Source: Diphasiastrum complanatum
Taxonomy: Eukaryota > Streptophyta > Lycopodiopsida > Lycopodiales > Lycopodiaceae
NCBI GenBank assembly: GCA_029204225.1
Contig: CM055110.1
Location: forward strand, 45,148,267-45,212,266
Direction: 5' to 3'
Length of the DNA stretch: 64,000 nucleotides
The notes below the pieces were generated by a model, which was not told where the DNA came from, did not search any database, and worked only from the letters and a program-made list of their open reading frames with translations. Made by a program: the position numbers and the translations under genes. Position 1 is the first letter of the stretch. The number at the start of each line of letters is the position of its first letter. Of this stretch, positions 43,201-54,779 are shown piece after piece.

Positions 43201-44082
43201 TCAACTTTGACTATTCCTTCACCTTCGATTGAATGTGATGAGTTGTCTCCAAGTTGCACAACTCGAGAGTGGGTGAATGACTTATAGTCTTTAAGCTAGT
43301 TGTGATGGTGAGTCATGTGTTGAGTTGCTCCGGAGTCTAGATTCCAGGAATTGATATCCTATTGTTCTCCTACTTTGGTCATGAAAGTTGCTTCATCTTC
43401 TTCTTGTTGTTCTTGATGTTGATTTGAGTGACTGGTTGTAGCACTATGTGCTTGTTGTTGGAATTGCTTCTTCTTTTCATTTTTGTATTTCAAAGTTCGG
43501 CAATCCTTGATTTTGAAACCAGTCCTCTTACAGTATCTATAGAAAAGTTTCTCCACTGGTTGGAATGATGAAGAGCTTGAATTCGATCCTGGACTGCATG
43601 TTGCTCTTCTTGTCAGTATAGCCTGACTTTGTAGATCTCTTGGATCTAAACTTCTAATTTTTTTAATACCGATCTTGAGGATCCAATCCTGAGCCCAAGG
43701 AAGATGTTGACCTTCTGATCTCCTCTTGTAGGAGTAGCGAGATTACTCTTGATAGAGTGAGGTGCTCCTAGGTAGAAATTGCCATTTCCCAATTTTCGTA
43801 GGCTTCAGGTAGACTCAATAATAGAGTCATGAGTGCATCGGAATCTTCTATGACTGAGCTAGTTGCAGTCATCTGCTCCATAAGATTTTTGAACGTGTTG
43901 AGATGACTCGAAACACTATTTGCATCAGACATTCTGAGGGTGAAGAATTTCTTCCTCAGATGAAGCTTGGACGTAATGACTTTGATGTCGTAGAGAGTTG
44001 CTAGGATGTCCCATGCATCCTTAGCAGTCTGAACAACACGTATGTGGCTGATCTAAGTATCCTTTATGTTGAGGGTGATCAT
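40259..44082 (-). pseudogene. Copia element A gag-pol, decayed
   Basis: From right to left on the minus strand: Gag core (from 44082), degenerate knuckle (CKRTGFKIKDC), gag-pre-integrase (VLHVPNLTKNLLSV), integrase with ALCTDGGGEY and SPQSNGVAERKN, GCIAFVQSLENLRRNLD, RT with MDVQTAFLNG and LYLDDTLLFS, and RNase H ending TKALSKEQYLIFNDML. Domain order is complete, but many stops occur, several as TAG where the family has Gln (YL-Q-NRS near 42345, MT-Q-PEGY near 41460). Its gag is cut at 44082 by the LTR of element B. Confidence 0.9.
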
Positions 44083-45266
<1,184 letters not shown>

Positions 45267-48012
45267 CTCCCCCTTAATCTGAATCCTTGAATGCCTTGAC
45301 CTTCAAACTTAGTTCTACATAGAATCTTCTGTGTGACTCCAAACTTAATGCTTTAGTAAAAACATTTGCTGTCATATCTTACGTTCTACAATACTGCAAT
45401 CTGACCTCTTCGTCGAGAACTTTGCTTCTGACAAAATGATACTTTAGTTCTTACTCCTAGAATGAAATCTAAGATTGGTTGATAAAGAGATGGCACTTTG
45501 ATTATCACAAAATAATGTCGTCGGAGCATATTGATTCAGACCGATATCTGAGAGTAAGTTCCTCAACCAAATTGCTTCCTTTGTAGCTTGAGAGGCTGCG
45601 ATATACTCTAATTCAATGGAAGATAGAGCTATCGAAGATTGCTTGTGACTGTTCCAGGAAATTGGACCATTGTTGAGGAAGAATGTAAATCCAAAAGTAG
45701 ATTTACGAGTGTCTACATCTCCTGCCCAACTCGCATCTGTGTAACCATTGATAAAATTGAGTTTGTCATTGCCGACTGCTCCATAACAAATGCAAAAGCC
45801 CATAGTAGCTCGAAGATATCTCATGACTCTGATAAGAGCCTTCCAATGTATTATACCAGGATTAGTCATAAATTGACTGAGAGAGCTTATTGCAAAAGCT
45901 ATGTCTGGCCTGGTATAGATCATGGCGTACATAAGAGATCCTATTATAGAATGGTAAGGATACTCACGCATCTGCTGCTTCTCATGAATTGTTTGGGAAC
46001 ACTGGTCCTTTGACAATATGAGTCCTGGTTCCATTGGTGAGAGAGCTAACTTGCAATTGATCAGATTATATCTGACTAAAATGTTGTAGATGTACTTCTG
46101 TTGTATAATGTAGACTAACTTTTGTTTTTTGTCTCTGTGGATTTGTATACCAAGGCATAAATGAGCTTCGTCCAGATTGGTCATGTCGAATTCGGAAGAT
46201 AGCATTGTCTTCTCCTCTTTTATCAAATCGGTACTGTTGCTGAAAAACAATGTATCATCCATGTATAATGTGATAACGATAAAAGACTGCTGCACTGCTT
46301 TGAAGTAAATGTTTGAATCTAAAGAGCTAGGTGTATAGTCGTGATCAACGAGAAAAATATTGATCCTTTGAAACCATGCTCGAACATATTGTTTTAAGCC
46401 GTAAAGTGTCTTATGGAGTTTACAAACATGATTGTGCTTACCCTCGATACTATAACCTTCGGGTTGCACCATGTAAATGTCTTCTTCTATAGCTCCATTG
46501 AGATATGTTGTCTGTACATCACTGTTGCAACGACAAATGATAGCAAGAGGCGAATAGAAGAATGCTTGACTACTGGACTGAAAGTCTCAGTGTAATCGAC
46601 GTTGTATACCTGAGAAAAACCTTTGGCTACTAATCGTGTCTTTTTTCTGTTGATGCTTCCATCTGCATTGTACTTGACTTTGAAAATCCATTTGCAATCA
46701 ACTATGTTTCTGCTAGCAGGTAATTCGACAATTGTCCATGTCTGGTTCTTGATAAGAGATGAATACTCTTTATTCATAGCTTCTTTCCAGAGATCTGAGT
46801 TAGGCTGACTGAGTGCCTCTTGGACAGACGTCGGTTCCTGAACAAGATATGTTGCAGACTCGTCAATATATCGGTTAGGTGGTCTGCTAGTCCTTGAAGA
46901 TCTTCTGGGTAATATAGGAAGTTAATCGTTTATATCGTACTGTAGGTGCTGAACTACAACATCATCATCTTTTGATCCACTGTTCATTCGTTGTTCGTCG
47001 GAAGTAGAAGAGCTTGGACCTTCAATGGGAATAGTTGCCTACGAAACTAGAAAGTTCAAAGCGTCAGGAGAATCTGACAGGTCAGCTACATGGGAATTGC
47101 CCTTTCCTTTGAGGTCTTGAAATTGATCTTCAATGAAGGTGACATCCCGGCTAGTGAATATCTTCGACTTGATGGGATCGAATAACTTGTAGGCTTGATC
47201 TAAAGTAGTGTAGCTGATGAAAACACACTTGATACTCTGGAAGTTGAGCTTCTTCCTGAGATCACGAGGTATCTACACAAAAGCAGTACATCCAAAAACT
47301 CGTAAGTTTGATAACGAAGGTTTGGTACCTGTCCAAACTTTGAATGGTATTTTGTCTGAGAGGCCTTTAGTAGGACATCTATTTTGAATATAGGTTGTTG
47401 TTGAAACAGCTTCAGCCCAGAAGCACTTCAGAAGTGTCGCATGAGATAACATGCACTTTGCCTTTGATTTCTGTTTAATGAAATAAACAACTGTTCCTCT
47501 GGAGAATTCATCAATAAAGGTAATGAAGTACTTTGCATCTAGCAATGAAGGAGTTTACATAGGTCCACATATATCTGTATGAACAACATCTAATAGATCT
47601 TTTGCTACATGCATATGGTTTGATCTAAAGGACATCCTAGCCTGCTTTCCAAAGATGCAGCTATGACAGACAAGGAGATCGACCTTACCAGAAGGATAGT
47701 CAAGATCAAAGACCATGGATTGTCTGGTCATGTTCAAAATAGATGCATGATTTACGTGTCCTAAGCGATGATTCCATAGTAATGCTTTATTGACTAGAAC
47801 AGAGGTTTTCAAGGCTTGACTAGACTCAAAATAATAGTGTGCCAATCTATGTAAGTAACTCTGCCTCTTGCCGAGTGCAAGGATCTTATCACTCCTATCA
47901 AATAATTTTGCATTAATCATATTCAAATTCTACCTTATGACCTAAATCTGTAATTCCACTCATTGATAACAAATTTGTAGAGAGTTTAGGAACATATAAA
48001 ACCTTTGATAGT
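45267..48012 (-). pseudogene. Copia element B pol, nearly open
   Basis: A 342-residue minus frame (46472-45444) has RT with LYMDDTLFFS and RNase H (GYTDASWAGD, SSIELEYIA, LFCDNQSAISL), all active-site residues kept. Upstream segments give the RT start (WIFKVKYNADGSINRKKTRL), the integrase C-part (YIQNRCPTKG, VFGCTAFV) and gag-pre-integrase (WNHRLGHVNHASILN). A few frame breaks occur, for example near 46490, where codons before DVQTTYLNG are lost, and at 45444. It is less decayed than element A. It ends abruptly at about 48012 against a plus-strand element. Confidence 0.9.
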
Positions 48013-48610
48013 AATTTGAATTGATCATGCTAGAATTGCAATCTTGCAATACCTTGAAGTACATTCAAGCTACAGAGCACTATGCTTTGAGCTATAATGG
48101 CAATACAGAAGCTGCACTCACACTGACCACCTATTCAGATTTTGATTGGGCAGGAGACTTGGATACCAGAAAATCCACATCAGGTTATATCTGTTTCCTT
48201 GTAGGAGGACCCATTTCATGGAATAGCAGAAAGCAAAAATGCATTTTGTTGTCCTCAACAAAATCCATATATGTTGTAGCTACGTCAGCAGTGAAGGAGA
48301 TAATTTGGATAAGGAGGCTGATGCAGGATCTGCAATTCCCATAGATCGGTCCAACAATAATCTAGTGCGACAATCAGAGCTGCATAGCTCTATCTCTGAA
48401 CCCACGAAGTCATAATAGAACTAAGCATATAGAAGTTCAATTTTATTTTCTTAGAGAGAAAGTTCAGAATAAAGATGTTGTACTAGGTTACTATCATACA
48501 GCAGTATGTTGGCTGATATTTTGAGAAAGACATTGTCTAGAGATAAACATTCTACTTTAGTAGAGATGATAAATCTCAATTGCAGTTCAGATTCGTAGCA
48601 GTTAGCTTAA
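48013..48610 (+). pseudogene. Copia element C RNase H end
   Basis: The frame reads YIQATEHYALSYNGN, then DFDWAGDLDTRKSTSGYICF, LVGGPISWNSRKQ, SAVKEIIWIRRLMQDLQFP and, past stops, HIEVQFYFLREKVQNKDVV. In SSTKSIYVV the usual catalytic Glu (SSTEAEY) is replaced. A purine tract (TTAAGGGGGAG) and an LTR follow. Everything upstream of the RNase H is missing at the junction with element B. Confidence 0.88.
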
Positions 48611-48617
48611 GGGGGAG

Positions 48618-49018
48618 TGTTGAAATTTAATCTAACTCCTACTCATCCTAACATCCCTTCTTTCTTCTCATATTTTTACTCTCTCAAATGAAACCTGCAG
48701 AAAATGAACTGTTTTTCAACAATCTGCATATCTGAACTAATTGTCGCTATAGTCTGCATTTTTACTCAAGTTTTTCCAAAGACGAAAAACCTGACACCCG
48801 ACATTGTCGTCTCTTTTTACCTTCCTGAGCAACTCAGTGTCTAGCGGCACTTATGTAAGTTGTTTTTGGGCCATTTAGGCACTTCTAGAAAAGCAACACT
48901 TTTTGCGAAAAATGCGACACTGAATTTTTTACATGCAGTTTTTGACAGGCAACAAAAGCGAACTTTTTTTTTGGTGATTGTCAAGTTCGCTAGGTTCGAG
49001 CTACAACTTTCGCCAACA
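48618..49018 (+). repeat. Copia LTR between two internal regions
   Basis: It starts TGTTGAAATTTAATC right after a purine tract and ends TTTCGCCAACA, about 401 bp. Four bases later TGGTATCAAAG (49022-49032) resembles a primer-binding site. So the same LTR is the 3' LTR of the element on its left and the 5' LTR of the one on its right. Confidence 0.8.
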
Positions 49019-49021
49019 AGG

Positions 49022-50592
49022 TGGTATCAAAGAATGTTCAAATGGCATCTCAATTCATGTGCTTCTTAGCACATGGCGCCGTGTAAGTTCCTTTTTGAAC
49101 AACTCACAATATCATAGTCGAAGTATATCTACTTCGATGACTCAAGCTCCTACAAGATCAATGGCCAAGGAACTATTTGCCTTCAATTTATAGATGGTAT
49201 GTCTAGAGTACTTGATGGTGTACTTTACGTACCCAAATTAACAAAGAATTTATTGTCTATCAACGAGATCGCAGATCAAGACTATAGAGCTTTGATTAAT
49301 TCTAGACAATGTACCATCTTGGATGAAGTTTCTAATTAAATCCTCTCTTCAAACAAAGTAGGCAATTTGTACATCTTGAGTCATGATTGCTGCAAATGTG
49401 CGTCATTCAATGCCCAATTTATGGCATCAAAGATTAGGACACTAAAACATGACAGCAATCTTGTACATGCATCACAATAATAAGGTTAAAGATTTGATCT
49501 TAATGTTGCCTCCACAAACACTCGTACTATTTGGAAGATGTGCTTACTAGGTAAATAACCTAGATCAAGATCCACAAAGGGACAAGCTATCAGAGCTAAG
49601 TCCATTTTTGAATTGATACATAGTTATCTGTGTGTCCCTATTAGCACACCCTCTCTAGGTTATGATTTGTACTTTCTCACTTTTATCGATGATTATTCGA
49701 GATTCACCAAGACTATGTTTATCAAGAACAAGTCTGAGGCATTCAACTCCTTCAAAGAATTCAAGGAGTTCGTTGAGACACAAACTAGTCGAAAGCTCAA
49801 GACCCTATGCACAGATTGTGGAGGAGAATACATGTCAGACGAAATGTTTGACTATCTATCTTCGTGTGGCATACATCATCATTCACCACCAACTACACCC
49901 CACAACAGAATGGAGTAGTCAAAAGAAAGAATTGAACATTGCTTGATGCAGCATGAACAATGCTATCAAATTCTCAACTATCCAAGAAATTTTGGGCTGG
50001 AGCAGTTTCTACAACTTGTTATCTATAGAGTTATTTGAGCACCAAAGACCAGAGCAATCAACTCAAAGACTCCCTTCAAAGCCTACTATGGCTACAAAGT
50101 CGAGTCTGAAACACCTTTGAGTGTTCAGTTGTCTATGCTATTTCTTGATTCCTTCTAACTTGAGAAAGAAGATCAATCTTGTCAGTTGCAGGAGTATTTT
50201 ATCATGTATTCGACTTCACACAAAGCCTATCAAATCTATGATGTCGAATCAAGTCGAACCTAGTCAGCAGTTCAAATGTTGTCTTCTTAAAAGAAAAATT
50301 TTACGTTTAAGCATAAGCAGCCAATGCAGAAGTTTGTTCCAATAACTATATTCGCCATCAACAAGCCTCAACTTGCAAATATTTCAACACCTCCGACTGA
50401 AATTGGAGATACCACAGTCGCGCAAAAAGAAGATCCATCTACTCAGTAACCGACAATTGTTTGAAGGTCTGCTTGAGTCCAACAAAAGCTTGATCAATAT
50501 ATCTTTCAAGCATTCATCGATCATTATGAACTTACCTCAGTAGCCGAAGCACTATTGAGTTTAGATGCAGATCATCTTTGGAGATGGTGGTA
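49022..50592 (+). pseudogene. Copia element D integrase region
   Basis: Soon after the primer-binding site it reads the end of the protease region (INGQGTICLQFIDG, LYVPKLTKNLLSINEIADQD), then the DDE integrase: LYFLTFIDDYSRFTKTMFI, LKTLCTDCGGEYMS, and QQNGVVKRKN in a shifted frame, followed by VFSCLCYFLIPSNLRKKINL. Gag is missing. Stops and frameshifts are numerous. The DDE aspartates are kept. Confidence 0.85.
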
Positions 50593-50631
50593 GCCATATT
50601 TCTAGAATGCCCCTATGTTTTTGGAATTTTT

Positions 50632-50870
50632 TAATACTTCCAACTACTGGGAAGGAATATTTCAACGTTTCAGTAATCACATTTAACTGTGGTTAAGCAT
50701 TAGTGACGTTTGATGTGACTGGAATAAGCTAGGTTCATTTTCATTAAAAGTCATGCGAGCAAATGCGTAAAGAAATTAAGAAATGGCATTTTAAGTACGT
50801 TTTATTATTTTTCTCTCCTAAATGGCATTTCTTATAGGGTCCTTTTTGGACACATTTTCTCATATATTAA
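50632..50870 (+). repeat. Copia LTR fragment, same family as 978-1638
   Basis: From TACTTCCAACTACTGGGAAG onward it matches the minus strand of about 1390-1638, including GGTTAAGCAYYAGTRA and TGGCATTTCTTATAGGG. Only the first 240 bases are present. The left TG has changed. Confidence 0.8.
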
Positions 50871-52240
50871 TATCAACTCATATCTTGATTATAACTACCA
50901 CTCAAAATGATGTCATCAACATATTAAATCAAAATAATAGTAATATCATTACCATTCATATTCACACGTAATAAAATTTTGAGAGAGTAAGAAAGAATTG
51001 AGCCTAGCATACCAACTCCTTATTGCTTGCTTAAGCCCATACAAACTCTTTTAAAGAAAACATAAAACATTAGACCTATCTTGAGAAATGTAGCCCTTGG
51101 TTTGTTCCATGAACACTTCCTTTTCAAACTCACCATTCAAGAATGCTATAAGTAAATATTTGCCATGTAGATCCCATTCAAAAAGTGTAGCAAGTGAAAT
51201 GAGAATACGAGTGTTTACCATCTTTGCGATGAGAGCAAATGTCTCATCATAATCAATCCCATACTCTTGAGCATATCTTTTTGCCACCAATATTGCCTTG
51301 AACTTGTTGATTGATCCATCTTGATCTATCTTCAGTCCAAGATCCATTTGGCATCCAATTGCCTTCTTGTCCTTTGAAAGCTTCACCAACCTCAAAGTGT
51401 TGTTCTTCATTAGAGCTTGATACTCATGATCCATTTCTTGGATCCATTCTTCCTTTTGCATTGTTCCTTCTAAAGGGTCATCACAAAAAGTGGGAAAATC
51501 AAGATTTGTACCTTCCACAATTTGCTTATCTTTCTCATCATAGGGAGTCTTGATGGTGTTGTCCTTGCCTTGTTGAGTTTTGCTTAGTAGAAAGGTCTCC
51601 ATCATCAACATCCAAACGTCCACCACCATTATCAAGAATGTCAGAAACTGCATCATCAAGATCAAGCTTTGGCACATCTACTTTATCAAAGATAACATTC
51701 CTACTTATGATCACATTTCTTGTGGAGGAATGTAGACTTTGAACATCTTTACTTACTTAACTATAGCCAACAAAACTGCCCTTCTTAGATGAAAAACTTT
51801 CTTTAGACCTATTATCACTAGTTATGGTGACAACCAGAGATCTTCAGATAATGTAACCCAAAAAGATTTAGAAAGATTAGCATTCAACCTCATGGCTTTA
51901 GCCCCCTCACATAAAGTCTAATTCGTTCCTTTCAGCCGCTCCATTTTGTTTGGTGTCTTTGGGCTTGAAAGCTTCCTTTTGATTCCATGTGCTCCACAAA
52001 ATCATTTGAACTTGGTTGAGATGTATTCACCTCTTTGAGCCAACCTCGAACATTTAATCCTAGTGTTGAATTGATTTTCCATTTCATTTTTTTAATTAAC
52101 AAACACATCAAAAACTTCATGCTTTCTTTCTAGAAATAAATCCAAGTATATCTACTAAAATCATCAATAAAAGTAGCATGCATTTTGCTTCCCCATTGCA
52201 AAGAGGCATGCTAGACTTTGCATATTACAGTATTTTAATT
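50871..52240 (-). pseudogene. Copia element E integrase-RT fragment
   Basis: On the minus strand: integrase end, linker (STRNVIISRNVIFDKVDVPK), then a 208-residue frame with YDEKDKQIVEGTN, WIQEMDHEYQALMKNN, QDGSINKFKAILVAK, YGIDYDETFALIAKM and FLNGEFEKEVFM, and past stops the RT active site YVDDIIL near 50915. Where the family has 'D-V-K-T-A-F-L-N-G' this copy reads LLIAFLNG, losing the first catalytic Asp. Confidence 0.88.
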
Positions 52241-53340
52241 GATCACGTGCTTGTGAAAGCTCTGATCTAAAATATTTACAAACTGGGCCTCCATTCGGCC
52301 CCAAAATAGACAAGTAATATGCTGACAATTTTTCACAAAGAGCTCATTCTTTTGCCACTCTCACTTGTGTGGTTAAGTCTCTAGATGAGTCCCAAAGATT
52401 GGCATACCATTTGGCCAAGAATGGTATACAATTCTAGAAGACATTTTGACCATCTATCTTGTCAATGGTCTAAATGGTGTCAAAAGGTAATGGTATTTGG
52501 TCTACATACAGTGCACCTACCTCCTAATTTAGACCTAGTTAGACTCTAAAGGAGAGTTATTTTGATTAATTGGTATCAAGTAGAAAAGCTCTCTTTTGTT
52601 TATGAATATCGAATGTGGTATGTATCTTTTATCTCCTTTCATATCATGTGTGTAGTGAAGCTAGTATTGAAATAGCTTGGGACTTGTACATGTACTCTTG
52701 ATGAAGATGGATCTACCTCATATTTGACTTGTGTGAGGGCCGAAATACAAGGCCTAAGGGGCATTTCAATGGAGCTTGGGAGAACTGAGGAAAGTAGTAG
52801 CTTACAGGGATGAAGCTAATGTAAGTATCAATTTTGCATAATTAATGTCCCAAGCATGGCATCCTGCACGTATAAGCCCATCTTGAAGAGCCGTCAGTAG
52901 ATAAGTTGCGCTAGGCCCCAAGTATGGCACCCTGCATGCATAAGTCCAACTTGTGGTGCCATTAGTCACTAGGGGGCAGGAAACCAATTTTTTTAAGTCT
53001 CAAGGTTTAAACTTAGACTTAAAAAAGTATGCAAAAGTCAATGTCAAGATTCTAAAAAAGAACTTGCATTCTATATTGACACTTGAAATTCCTAGTCCCA
53101 TAAGTAAATGTGGAAAGGACACTCCACAAGCTTCTATAAAGAGAAGCCCTTTCTATGTAATTTCTATCCTTAATGCAAGAGAGCTAAGTCCTACCATTTT
53201 GGGTCCACTTGTGCTAATTTTGGTGTGTGGCTAATTATAGTGTGGCTTTATGCTTATTGCTTTTGTTTCTAAGTTCTTGCTATTTTAGCCCATGTTAGCA
53301 TATGTGCTAAATCATTATGTGTTTCTAATTTAGTGGAGCT
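52241..53340. other. No gene; one two-copy tandem repeat
   Basis: No gene was recognised. CCCCAAGYATGGCAYCCTGC and the next 35 bases occur twice, near 52852 and 52916. Confidence 0.5.
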
Positions 53341-53363
53341 TTTTAAGAGTTTGTGGAAGAGTG

Positions 53364-53369
<6 letters not shown>

Positions 53370-53402
<33 letters not shown>
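53370..53402. repeat. (GA)16 microsatellite
   Basis: A perfect GA array in AT-rich DNA. Confidence 0.95.
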
Positions 53403-53405
<3 letters not shown>

Positions 53406-53576
53406 AGGTGTGGAAGAGTGTGTTAGAGTTAGTGTGGTTTTGGTTTTAAAGTTAGTACTATTTGGTTTTAGTTGTGTGTTCAAGGCATCTTGCTTGCAAG
53501 TAGAAATAGTGTTAACTTTTTTGTTTTGCATGCATCTTCAAGGCTCCTAGGTTCGAGCCCTACTTCCCATGCTACA

Positions 53577-53641
53577 AACGACTTAGGAGGAGAAGGTTGA
53601 AGCATCCAACTTCTTGACAACATTGGCGACATTGTCGGGGA
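53577..53641 (+). other. LTR end and tRNA-Asp-type primer-binding site
   Basis: TGGCGACATTGTCGGGGA (53624-53641) differs at three positions from TGGCGCCGTTGCCGGGGA, the tRNA-Asp site of many plant gypsy elements. It directly follows ACTTCTTGACAACA, a CA-ending LTR-like end. The 46 bases before it are almost identical to 59080-59125. The left border of the LTR was not found. Confidence 0.6.
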
Positions 53642-54111
53642 GCCAAATGCTTACTAACTTTTGTTGTTTTTCATTTTTTTCTACTTGCTTTGTTGTAGGG
53701 AGGATTGGTCACTAGTTTTTGCAAAAAAATTTATGACTGTTATGCTTGTAATTTGGGTGTTTTGAGCATATGTATGTGAGGAACTATCATGAAACTATCA
53801 TTCCCCCACAAGACAATGCAAAAAATAGCCTTCAAACTAATTATTAAACCATCATGAATCTGCCTCCCCAAATCTGACTGTGGCAACTTCACAAAACTGC
53901 CAAACAAGGTCTTGAATCCCCAACTGATGTTTGGAGGCCTAAATCTTGACAACTCCAAAACTACTCAGCTTGGCCCGCCTAGCTCAAATTAGAGAGACAA
54001 TTACCTGCTGAAGATTGTATCAAAAGGGCGAGCCAAGAGCTTGCACCATTGCCAAGATATCCGACTTCAAAGTTCTTGAGAAACTTGCCTCTACATCCTC
54101 AGTAAAAACCC

Positions 54112-54618
54112 ATCTTGGTTCGCCTCCTTCACCATTGATAGATCTCATTAAGCCCAGTACACTATCCAAAGGGCGAGCCAAGAGCCCAAGTACTCATCAT
54201 TCTAGATTGAAAAGTGTGAAAATCCTGATTTTGGCACTAAAACAGCCTGCCAACTGGGATTCAAGAATTGATAAATCCCAAAGTGTCATATCTCATTGTT
54301 CCCTCAAGGTCTTGGTTCGCCTATTTGCAGGTGGCATTCTCTACTTGTGAAGAAGCTAATTTGAGTTAGGAGAACCAAGATACCCACAGGATTGGCCAAA
54401 AATAGAGAAAATCCAAAATTTACTTTTTTGGGCCTACAAGCTTCAATTTGTAATATGTTGGCTCACCTCCTTCATCATTGATAGATCTCATTGAGCCTAG
54501 TTCATTGTCCAGAGGGCGAGCCAAGAGCCCAAGTACCCATCAATTTACATTGGAAAGTGTGAAAATCCTGATTTTTGCACTTTCTGGGATCCCAAATAGC
54601 CTATCAACTGGGATTCAA
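54112..54618. repeat. Direct repeat pair of about 155 bp
   Basis: About 54117-54265 and 54466-54618 share GATAGATCTCATTRAGCC, GGGCGAGCCAAGAGCCCAAG, GTGTGAAAATCCTGATTTT and CAACTGGGATTCAAG. They lie about 350 bases apart. Overlapping frames are short. Confidence 0.85.
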
Positions 54619-54779
54619 GTTCTTGGGCGTGTGAAGGGACTTGTGGACTCCTCGCAACCAATCTTGGTCGACCCATGTTTGGAATCTGCGTGTCCATGGA
54701 TCGTCCAAAAGCACAGCTCGGTAATACACACGAGCGATTGGCAGCTGATCTTCGAGGTAGCACCTTATTAACGTCAAAG

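Noticed and set aside
53541-53570. GGTTCGAGCC, like the T arm of a tRNA
   Set aside because: No acceptor stem, D arm or anticodon arm could be fitted around it.
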